DNA of 6,313 nucleotides, taken from Anaerolineales bacterium. Lineage in GTDB: Bacteria > Chloroflexota > Anaerolineae > Anaerolineales > DRMV01. Each line of letters opens with the position of its first letter. Position 1 is the stretch's first letter. Position numbers and translations under genes: made by a program. Positions 1 to 5,665 of this stretch are shown here, piece by piece. The notes below the pieces were generated by a model. That model searched no databases and was not told the DNA's origin. It was given only the letters and a program-made list of their open reading frames with translations. The stretch is from assembly GCA_027026295.1 (NCBI GenBank), contig JALVOR010000087.1:1-6313 (forward strand). The letters are read 5' to 3'.

Positions 1-150
1 GACTTCCACCGTGTTGCCAAAGGAATGCGACCATTCCAGGTCGCCGCTTTGTTGCCAGAGCCACCAGCCGATGCCGCCCACGGCAACGCACAAGACCAGA
101 ATGAGTAGCAGCGCACAGCCGCCGAGGATACAGCCCGTCTTTTTGTCCAT
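1..150 (-). CDS. Small membrane-anchored protein of unknown function (N-terminal 50 residues, cut by window edge)
   Basis: The reading frame starts with ATG at 150-148 and stays open to the window edge, so only the first 50 residues are visible. They begin MDKKTGCILGGCALLLILVL, giving a short charged head (D2, K3, K4) and one strongly hydrophobic segment at about residues 7-32. A more polar stretch follows (QQSGDLEWSHSFGNTVEV). This fits a single N-terminal membrane anchor with the rest probably outside the membrane. C12 and C21 are not in a proper lipobox, because the hydrophobic run continues past them. The start is backed by AAGGAG (complement of 157-162) six bases upstream. Only one base separates this ATG from the stop of the ligase-like gene, so the two are surely co-transcribed and probably translationally coupled. 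The family is not recognised. Its place in the operon suggests an envelope or polysaccharide role, but that is inference. Confidence 0.75.
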   Translation of the reverse strand, partial: MDKKTGCILGGCALLLILVLCVAVGGIGWWLWQQSGDLEWSHSFGNTVEV

Positions 151-151
151 C

Positions 152-1570
152 TCAAACTCCTTGGGTTTCGGAAGGCCTTGCCGTGGCATTTTGATGGTGC
201 ACCAACGTGGCTGCGGTAATCAGGCCCAGGAAGACCCACATATCGGCCACGGCAAAAGAGCCGAATGAAACGGCAAACAGCAGCAACGCGGCAAATCCCA
301 ATACGCCGCCCATGCCCCAAAAGGTCATTGCCTCGTCGCTCGAAGTGAACAGCCGCACGGCGCTCTGGAACACGCTTTGCCAGAACGCGAAGAAAGTGAG
401 AAAGCCCGCCAGGCCGGTTTCCGCTAACAGGCGCACATACAGGTTTTTGGGCGTGACCAGCCCATAACCGGAACCCGGCAGCAGCACTTTGAGCAGTTCA
501 TGGTCGAGCCCCAGGGGCTTGGGGTGCATTGCCTGGGCAAAATAAAAGGCAAAGTTGCCCAGCCCTACGCCCAGCCACGGGTGCTGGCGGTAGACATCAT
601 AGGCTGCCTGCCAGTAAGAGAACCGCCCTTGCATGCCTAACATGAAGACGTACTGGTCAATCGGTTTGCCGAAAGCCGTCCAGATGCGGGCGAAGTAGGG
701 ATTGATTTTGCCCAGCACGAACAGCGCCGCCACGCCCAGCACGGCCAGGCCGCCTAAGGCGGCGAAGTGTGCCTTCCACGAAAAGCGTTCCGAAGGCCAG
801 AGGAAAACAGCCAGCGCCACCAGCCCGGCGGCAGCCGCCAGCCCGGCGCGGGAATAGGTGAAGAGCAGCACGCCAAAAGTCCAGCCGGTGAGCACCAGTT
901 CCACCGTCAGCCAGCGCCAGCGCCAGCGGAAGGCGCTTCTGCCGGTCATGACTGAAGCCAGCAGCCACGGCAGGAAGACCAGCAGCATTTGCGAAGCGAA
1001 CCAGTTGGGTTCGTAAGCCGGGCCGGAAATGCGGCGGGTGAGCAAATCGCGGCTGGAAATCCACCGCTGGAGGCGGTTGGCGGTCAAATACCAGTTATAG
1101 GATTTGGTGATGATGTAGCCCACCTGAAAAGTGCCCCAGGCCAATGCCCATGCCAGCGCGATGTAGAGCCAGCGCAGGGTGCGCTGCAGTTGTTCCACCG
1201 TGCGGGGGAAAAGGGCAACGGTAAGGTAAAAAGCCGCACCGATGACCAGCGTGAACAGGCCGCGCACCACCCGCGAGGGCGGGTAAACGCGGTTCACGGG
1301 CAGGATGTCGCGAAAGAGGAACAGCGAAGAGGCCGCTAACGCCGCGATGACGAACAACCCCAGCCACGCGATGCTGACAGGCAATTTGCGGCGGAAGAGA
1401 GCAGGCAGGGTGACGACGATTGCCATCACGATGAGGGGGTAAAGCGAGAAGGGGCGCACCTGTGCTCCGCCGCCGATGGCGTTAGGAAAGTGGGCAAAAC
1501 TGCTGATGGGCAAGCCCAGCAGCAGCAGCACCCACAGCCCCCAGAGGATGCGTTCCCATGCCTTACGCAT
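152..1570 (-). CDS. O-antigen ligase / Wzy polymerase-family polytopic membrane protein (Wzy_C domain)
   Basis: A 472-residue multi-span membrane protein with roughly ten or more hydrophobic segments from residue 8 to 457. Family hallmarks are visible: SRAG at 240-243 after a membrane helix, GRFSYW (315-320) leading into HPWLGVGLGNF (330-340), then a polar loop of about 30 residues, then PKNLYVRLLAETGLAGF (374-390) followed by more membrane helices. That layout, with a large external loop and an 'N-x-x-x-x-L-A-E-x-G' helix, is typical of Wzy_C proteins. These join polysaccharide chains from undecaprenyl-linked donors to an acceptor, either as ligases or as polymerases. The histidine often found just before the Asn in this helix is lysine here (K375). 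The start is ATG at 1570, chosen because GGGGAG lies six bases upstream and the gene then overlaps the stop of the Wzz-like gene by 8 bp. An in-frame TTG at 1618 lacks such support. Ligase versus polymerase cannot be decided from sequence alone. Confidence 0.88.
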   Translation of the reverse strand: MRKAWERILWGLWVLLLLGLPISSFAHFPNAIGGGAQVRPFSLYPLIVMAIVVTLPALFRRKLPVSIAWLGLFVIAALAASSLFLFRDILPVNRVYPPSRVVRGLFTLVIGAAFYLTVALFPRTVEQLQRTLRWLYIALAWALAWGTFQVGYIITKSYNWYLTANRLQRWISSRDLLTRRISGPAYEPNWFASQMLLVFLPWLLASVMTGRSAFRWRWRWLTVELVLTGWTFGVLLFTYSRAGLAAAAGLVALAVFLWPSERFSWKAHFAALGGLAVLGVAALFVLGKINPYFARIWTAFGKPIDQYVFMLGMQGRFSYWQAAYDVYRQHPWLGVGLGNFAFYFAQAMHPKPLGLDHELLKVLLPGSGYGLVTPKNLYVRLLAETGLAGFLTFFAFWQSVFQSAVRLFTSSDEAMTFWGMGGVLGFAALLLFAVSFGSFAVADMWVFLGLITAATLVHHQNATARPSETQGV

Positions 1571-2669
1571 GGTTGTCTCCCCGGTCTGTGTCGCGTTCTC
1601 CTTGTAGCAGTGCGGCAACCAATGCCAACGCCAGCCACAGCAGCATGCCTAAGAAGCCGCCTGCAGCAGCGCCGTCCTTCCACGAATACACCGCATGAGC
1701 AGCCGGTTTCAGTCCACTGCCGGAAGCCGTCAGGTTGGCCCACAGCGCCGGTTCGTGGGCTTCGAGGGCGTCTGCGCCGGGCATGTCGGCGGCTAATGCC
1801 ACCTGCCACTCGGCGGAGATGCCCGCCGATTTCTTCAACGCCTCGGCGCGGATGCGCGCCACTTCGGCTTCCTCGGTGGTCAGGCGTTCGAGTTCGGCCT
1901 GCCAGGCCTGCGAAGCGGCTTGCAGTTGGCGCTGCACCGCCTCAGCCCACGCAGCATAGGCTTCGGCAGAGGCATTTGCTTTGGGCAGAGGTTCTACCGT
2001 GCCGCCGCCGGGGGGCAGGATGGCGAAACTTGCCCAATAGCGCAGTTCGGCGCGCTCGGCGGGTGTGGGGGCGGCGTCTTTGCCGTTTTCCCACCGCTGC
2101 TGCCATGTTTGCAGTGCCTGGCGGGCTTCGTCGAGGGCGGCCAAAGCCGTGTCGGCGCTCTGGCGCTGGCTTTCCAGCCGTTCCCAGCGGGCGTCGGCTT
2201 CCCGGAAGGTTTCCCCTTCGGCGATGGCTTGCTGGATTTGCTGCACAGCCACCGCGCCCCACACCCCGGCCAATGTGCGGGCGTGTTCGGGCGTGTCGGC
2301 CTGGGCGTGCAGCCGCCATTTTCCGGCGTCGAACCAGTAGGGGTGCAGGTGAGAAGCCAGCGTTTCGAGGCTCCAGTTTTGCCAGTAAGGGTCGGCGGGC
2401 AGGGCTGCCTGCACGGCCTGCAAAACCTGTTGGGAAGTGACGAAGCCGTCTAAGGTGGTGAGCATCCAGTCCTTGTAATCTTCGGGGTAGCGCATGACGG
2501 CATCGGCATTGTAGCCGACTTCCAGGCGGCTTTCAGCCCAATAGGGGGTGGGAAAAACCCATTGCGCTAACGCAGCGCCCAGCAGCGCGCCGCCGACCAT
2601 CAGCGGCACGCCGACCCACCAATGGGTGAACAGCCATTGCCACCAATTTCGCAAACGCCAGGTCGTCAT
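1563..2669 (-). CDS. Wzz-like chain-length determinant / polysaccharide co-polymerase
   Basis: The protein has 368 residues and the two-helix plan of the Wzz/polysaccharide co-polymerase family. It has a Trp-rich N-terminus, a first membrane span at about 18-40, a long extracytoplasmic region of about 290 residues, and a second span at about 333-356 close to the C-terminus. The middle is rich in Ala, Gln and Glu, with likely coiled coils near 145-192 and 235-285, as in proteins such as Wzz and Wzc. After span 2 only about 12 hydrophilic residues remain, so there is no tyrosine-kinase domain attached. Such proteins set the length of the polymer made by a Wzy-type enzyme, and the next gene is exactly that kind of protein. 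The ATG at 2669 has AAGGAG six bases upstream. A longer frame back to a TTG at 2777 would add a hydrophilic 36-residue leader running through the repeat-bearing spacer and is less likely. The family call rests on topology and context, as overall sequence identity to Wzz is not obvious. Confidence 0.8.
   Translation of the reverse strand: MTTWRLRNWWQWLFTHWWVGVPLMVGGALLGAALAQWVFPTPYWAESRLEVGYNADAVMRYPEDYKDWMLTTLDGFVTSQQVLQAVQAALPADPYWQNWSLETLASHLHPYWFDAGKWRLHAQADTPEHARTLAGVWGAVAVQQIQQAIAEGETFREADARWERLESQRQSADTALAALDEARQALQTWQQRWENGKDAAPTPAERAELRYWASFAILPPGGGTVEPLPKANASAEAYAAWAEAVQRQLQAASQAWQAELERLTTEEAEVARIRAEALKKSAGISAEWQVALAADMPGADALEAHEPALWANLTASGSGLKPAAHAVYSWKDGAAAGGFLGMLLWLALALVAALLQGERDTDRGDNHA
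1577..1582 (-). promoter_or_regulatory. Shine-Dalgarno that fixes the ligase-like start
   Basis: On the minus strand this reads GGGGAG, six bases before the ATG at 1570, and it lies inside the 3' end of the Wzz-like gene. It argues for the ATG at 1570 over the in-frame TTG at 1618. Together with the 8-bp gene overlap, it suggests translational coupling. Confidence 0.7.
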
Positions 2670-2675
2670 GGAATG

Positions 2676-2681
2676 CTCCTT
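2676..2681 (-). promoter_or_regulatory. Shine-Dalgarno that fixes the Wzz-like start
   Basis: On the minus strand this reads AAGGAG, six bases before the ATG at 2669. The same motif and spacing precede the small membrane protein at 150. It favours the 368-residue product over the longer one that would begin at a TTG at 2777. Confidence 0.75.
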
Positions 2682-2692
2682 GGGGAAATCGC

Positions 2693-2727
2693 CACGGATG
2701 AACGCATAATTGCGGACAGACACGGAT
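2693..2727. repeat. Short direct repeat in the GT2-Wzz spacer
   Basis: The 117-base spacer between the glycosyltransferase stop and the Wzz-like start carries CACGGAT twice (2693-2699 and 2721-2727), with GCGGACA in between at 2712-2718. From memory, the pattern resembles the dispersed 'ATCCGTG...' spacer repeats seen in many environmental bacteria. Only the two copies here are directly visible. I see no convincing promoter or terminator in the spacer. Confidence 0.4.
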
Positions 2728-2786
2728 TTAGGGCGCCAAGTAGGGCAGGGTGCCAATCCCGCCCGGCCCTGCGACAAAACAGAAGG

Positions 2787-3578
2787 CTACCCTTTGTTTT
2801 GCCTGCGCAAACGCCACTGCCAGCGCAAACGCAGCGCGGGTGCCAATGCCTTCCGCAGGTAATACTTCGCCACGATGGGGGCAAACCAACTGCCGCCATC
2901 CCGAAAATGCACCCGCAGCATTTCAGGCCAGCAGCGGTCATCGTCTTTGATGGTCTTCGCGTCGCCGTGGATGCGGAAGTTTGCCCACAGGCGGGGCACA
3001 TAGCGCACTTCGCTGATTTTGGCAAGGCGCACCCACAGGTCATAGTCCATCGCGAAATAGAATGTGGGGTCAAGGGGGCCTACCTGCCGCCAGAGGTCGG
3101 CGCGGAAGAAGGCGGCCTGCTGGGGCACGTGTACGTAGCCGCGGCGCAGTTTGCGGTAATCGGTTTGCGCCGCCGGGAAGCGTCCCATCACCCGCCCCTC
3201 GGCGTCGATGTAGTTGGCGTCGCCATAGACCAGCCCAACTTCGGGGTGTGCTTGCAGGAAGGCGACGGCTTCGCGCACGGCATGGGGTTCGTAGGTGTCG
3301 TCGGAATTGATCCACGCCAAAATATCGCCGCGGGCGCGGGTGAAGCCTTTGTTGATGGCGTCGGTCTGGCCGCGGTCGGGTTCGGAAACCCACCACGCCA
3401 GGCGGTCGGCGTAGCGGCGGATGATGTCCACGCTGCCGTCGGTCGAGCCGCCATCCACGATGATGTATTCAATGTTGGGGTAATCTTGCCCTAACACCGA
3501 CTGGATGGTGGCTTCCAGAAACCGCGCCTGGTTGTATGAAGGCGTTACGATGGAAACAAGGGGTTGGTTAGCGGTCAT
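2787..3578 (-). CDS. Family 2 glycosyltransferase (GT-A fold), surface polysaccharide synthesis
   Basis: This 263-residue cytoplasmic or membrane-associated enzyme transfers a sugar from a nucleotide-sugar donor to a growing lipid-linked glycan. The GT2 motifs appear in order: [10 protein letters not shown] (8-17) at the start of the nucleotide-binding fold, VDGGSTDGS (41-49), GQTDAINKG (70-78), the metal-binding region WINSDD (89-94, D93/D94), [12 protein letters not shown] (152-163), and MDYDLWVRL (177-185), which holds the likely catalytic acidic residues. FRIHGDAKT (201-209) follows, as in many exopolysaccharide GT2 enzymes. The C-terminus is very basic ([14 protein letters not shown]) and may sit against the membrane. 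Length is normal for single-domain GT2. The ATG at 3578 has no Shine-Dalgarno. Instead an extended -10 box ends seven bases before it, so the message is probably leaderless and this gene probably heads the polysaccharide operon. Donor sugar and linkage cannot be told from sequence. Confidence 0.93.
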   Translation of the reverse strand: MTANQPLVSIVTPSYNQARFLEATIQSVLGQDYPNIEYIIVDGGSTDGSVDIIRRYADRLAWWVSEPDRGQTDAINKGFTRARGDILAWINSDDTYEPHAVREAVAFLQAHPEVGLVYGDANYIDAEGRVMGRFPAAQTDYRKLRRGYVHVPQQAAFFRADLWRQVGPLDPTFYFAMDYDLWVRLAKISEVRYVPRLWANFRIHGDAKTIKDDDRCWPEMLRVHFRDGGSWFAPIVAKYYLRKALAPALRLRWQWRLRRQNKG

Positions 3579-3584
3579 AACTCA

Positions 3585-3593
3585 ATGATAGCA
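3585..3593 (-). promoter_or_regulatory. Extended -10 promoter giving a probable leaderless transcript of the GT2 gene
   Basis: On the minus strand the sequence reads TGCTATCAT, matching the extended -10 consensus TGnTATAAT at all but one defined base. Six bases (TGAGTT) lie between the box and the ATG at 3578, so the usual start of transcription falls on the A of ATG. There is no clear TTGACA-like -35 about 17 bases upstream, which is tolerable for an extended -10 promoter. The box lies just downstream of the inverted repeat cluster. Confidence 0.6.
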
Positions 3594-3605
3594 TGAAAGG
3601 GGGAT

Positions 3606-3683
3606 TGGTTGCCTGGTTACCTGGTTGCTTGGTCAGGCAATCGGCCAGCCATCTAACCAGGTAACCAGTTCACCAGGTAACCC
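3606..3683. repeat. Two facing arrays of an 8-bp tandem repeat forming a large inverted repeat
   Basis: On the plus strand the left array repeats TGGTTGCC, TGGTTACC, TGGTTGCT (3606-3629), with a decayed fourth unit TGGTCAGG. The right array repeats AACCAGGT, AACCAGTT, CACCAGGT (3655-3678), followed by AACCC. The arrays are complementary: 3613-3626 (CTGGTTACCTGGTT) pairs perfectly with 3655-3668, leaving a 28-base loop. The cluster fills most of the 121-base gap between the antiporter stop and the GT2 start. In RNA it could form a 14-bp hairpin protecting the antiporter message's 3' end. No T tract follows the stem, so an ordinary intrinsic terminator is not supported. Confidence 0.8.
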
Positions 3684-3699
3684 GCCGACCACTTGCGCA

Positions 3700-5589
3700 T
3701 CACATTTCGATGTAATCTTCCACATCGAACAGGAACACGGTTGCGCCGCCGACGGGCACGGGCTTGGGGCGGGGCAGTGGAATGATGCCGCTGATGCGGT
3801 CGGCCACGAATTCCACCCGGCGGCGGCAGGTGGCTTTGAGGGCGTCTACCACTTCCTCGATCTGGCCTTCAGGCACGCCAATCATCAGCGTGATGTTGGG
3901 GCGTTTGAGGAAGCCGCCACTGCTTTGCACCGGCACCACTGGCACGCCCAGCCGCGCCAGCGCCTCGGCAACCCGCTCCGGGTCGCGTTCTTGAATGACT
4001 GCCATGAGAAAATGGCGGATGGGCGGCGCGTCGGGCGCGCGACGCAGCAACATGCCGGGCCACGCAGGCAGTTCATCGTTGATGGCGCTGTCGATTTCCG
4101 TGAGCAGTTCCGAGAAGGTTTCCTCGCTCATCACCCCGGCCTGGAAGAGGTCGTGCAAAGTCACCCGCTGCGCCCGCAGAATTTCCAGGCGGGCTTTGTG
4201 CAGTTCGTCCACCTGCAGGGCGGGATGGCGTGTCATCAGGTTTGCTATGGTTTGTTGCAGCCGCCGGTTGCGCTGTTCCAGCAGCGGGCGGAGGATGTTC
4301 CACGTGTGGGCGCTAATCAACCCTTGCTGGAAGGCGCGCTTCAGGTGTTCGTAACCGGCGCGAGCGGTGACGGCACGGGCGTGGTGTTTTTCGAAGGCGG
4401 CTTTTTCTTCGTCGTGGGTGCCGATGTCAAGGGCTTTGAGCAGCCAGGGCATGGAACCGCCCTGCACCAGCAGCGTAAACAGCACCACACCGAAAGCCAT
4501 CACCTGAATTTGCTCCCGCACCGCGCCCAGACTTTCGGGCAGCCCCAGCGCCAATGCCAGGGAAACCGCGCCGCGCAGGCCGCCCCAATAGAGCACATGC
4601 CGCCATCGCAGGGGCACGCGGTTGCCGACCCACGCAAGGCCATACACGCCGATGAAGCGGGCAGCCAGAATGGCGATAATCGCCCACAGCACGGCATACC
4701 AGTTGTTCAGCAGCACCTGGGGGTAAATTTGCAGCCCGATGAGCAAAAAGATGAACGAGTTGGCGAGGAAAGCGGCGAATTCCCAGAAATTGACTGCCAC
4801 GATGCGCGCCGTGGGCGACATGCCCCGTGGCCCGATGTTCCCGTTGATCAGGCCGGCGGCCACCACCGCGAGCACGCCGCTCACATGGGCCTGCTCGCCC
4901 ACCAGATACGCGCCGTAGGCCAGCACCGCGGTGAGGGCGGTTTCCAGCAGGTAATCGTCGATGCGCTCAATGATTTTGGAAACCAGCGCCCCCAGCAGCG
5001 CACCAATCAGGAAGCCGCCGCCGGCCACGCGCACGAAATCAATCAGCCCGCCGCTGACGCTGTATTCCCCGGTGAGCACCACGCCGAGCAGCAGGTTGAA
5101 AATCACAATCGCGGTGCCGTCGTTGAACAGGCTTTCGCCTTCCAGCAGCACCTGCAGGCGCTTGGGCGCGCCCAGCGAGCGGAAGAGGGCAACCACGGCC
5201 ACCGGGTCGGTGGGGGCTACCAGCGCACCAAACACCAGCGCCACCGGCAGCACCATCCCCAGGCCATAGTGCAAAATGCCGCCCACCACGGCGGAAGCCG
5301 CCACCACGCCCACCACCGCCATGGTCAAAATCAGTGCGAGGTCGCGCTTCAGGTCGTCCCAGCGGATGTGGAAGGCGGCCTCGAAAATCAGCGGCGGCAC
5401 CAGCACGCCCAAAATCAGCTCGCTGGTGATGTGAATTTCCACCTTGGCGAAAATGGCTAACGCCAGCCCGATGAGCACCAGGCCGAGGGTGTAAGGCATG
5501 CGCAGGCGGCGGCTGGCGATGCCTACCAGCACCGCCACAGTGAGCAGGGAAACCACGATTTCTTCGATGAAAATCAGGTCGGTGTGCAT
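3700..5589 (-). CDS. CPA1-family Na+/H+ antiporter fused to a C-terminal PstA/DarA-like (c-di-AMP receptor type) domain
   Basis: The product has 629 residues in three parts. Residues ~5-385 are a 12-13-helix CPA1 (NhaP/NHE-type) exchanger with APTDPVA (125-131), the ion-site GESLFNDG (151-158, N156-D157) and GGLRGAVSLALA (336-347, R339). It would swap Na+ or K+ for H+ across the cytoplasmic membrane. Residues ~390-520 are a charged helical linker like the cytosolic tail of many NhaP proteins. Residues ~527-629 match the PII-like c-di-AMP receptor PstA/DarA (recalled as the CdAMP_rec family). They have MAVIQERD (529-536), GGFLK (558-562), N565, MIGV (569-572), a Cys-basic helix (CRRR, 588-591), and VGGATVF (613-619) near the C-terminus. 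PstA is about 109 residues, so the domain is near complete. Plain NhaP proteins are usually 400-550 residues. The ATG at 5589 has AAGG nine bases upstream. I infer that the domain gates transport in response to a nucleotide, but pocket changes leave the ligand open. Confidence 0.93.
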   Translation of the reverse strand: MHTDLIFIEEIVVSLLTVAVLVGIASRRLRMPYTLGLVLIGLALAIFAKVEIHITSELILGVLVPPLIFEAAFHIRWDDLKRDLALILTMAVVGVVAASAVVGGILHYGLGMVLPVALVFGALVAPTDPVAVVALFRSLGAPKRLQVLLEGESLFNDGTAIVIFNLLLGVVLTGEYSVSGGLIDFVRVAGGGFLIGALLGALVSKIIERIDDYLLETALTAVLAYGAYLVGEQAHVSGVLAVVAAGLINGNIGPRGMSPTARIVAVNFWEFAAFLANSFIFLLIGLQIYPQVLLNNWYAVLWAIIAILAARFIGVYGLAWVGNRVPLRWRHVLYWGGLRGAVSLALALGLPESLGAVREQIQVMAFGVVLFTLLVQGGSMPWLLKALDIGTHDEEKAAFEKHHARAVTARAGYEHLKRAFQQGLISAHTWNILRPLLEQRNRRLQQTIANLMTRHPALQVDELHKARLEILRAQRVTLHDLFQAGVMSEETFSELLTEIDSAINDELPAWPGMLLRRAPDAPPIRHFLMAVIQERDPERVAEALARLGVPVVPVQSSGGFLKRPNITLMIGVPEGQIEEVVDALKATCRRRVEFVADRISGIIPLPRPKPVPVGGATVFLFDVEDYIEM

Positions 5590-5628
5590 GGGATGTTACC
5601 TTGGCGGTTGCGTTCTCGGGGCGCCAAT

Positions 5629-5651
5629 CGCAATTCGCAGTTCGCAATTCG
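5629..5651. repeat. Short tandem repeat in the hydrolase-antiporter spacer
   Basis: CGCAATTCG occurs at 5629-5637 and again at 5643-5651, joined by CAGTT, making a 14-bp period. The core GCAATTCG is nearly palindromic around AATT. It takes up about a third of the 76-base spacer. The rest holds only the antiporter's weak ribosome site, and no promoter or terminator is evident. Confidence 0.5.
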
Positions 5652-5665
5652 GGGTTTGGGGGCGG

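Noticed and set aside
115..126. Lipobox-like LGGC at residues 9-12 of the small membrane protein
   Set aside because: A lipobox Cys must follow the hydrophobic segment. Here the hydrophobic run continues for about 20 residues after it.
1571..1618. N-terminal extension of the ligase-like protein to a TTG start
   Set aside because: The extra 16 residues are hydrophilic and the TTG lacks a Shine-Dalgarno. The ATG at 1570 has one at ideal spacing.
1490..2440. 316-codon plus-strand open frame antisense to the Wzz-like and ligase-like genes
   Set aside because: The composition is dominated by Arg, Pro and Ala with no motif, and it crosses two real genes. It is a high-GC shadow.
2745..2772. GCAGGG...CCCTGC hairpin downstream of the GT2 stop, as a terminator
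   Set aside because: The stem is only 6 bp with a large loop and has no T tract on the transcribed strand, so termination is not supported.
2670..2777. N-terminal extension of the Wzz-like protein to a TTG start
   Set aside because: The 36 extra residues are encoded by the repeat-bearing spacer and precede a start with an ideal Shine-Dalgarno.
3653..3700. 15-codon minus-strand frame overlapping the antiporter stop (starts MRKWSAGYLV)
   Set aside because: It has no ribosome site of its own, is very short and ends in the repeat array. The stop/start overlap looks accidental.
3625..5460. 611-codon open frame on the plus strand, antisense to the antiporter
   Set aside because: It is rich in His, Gln, Gly and Ala with no recognisable domain, and starts inside the repeat cluster. 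It is the usual shadow of a GC-rich membrane-protein gene. The minus-strand frame has clear family motifs throughout.
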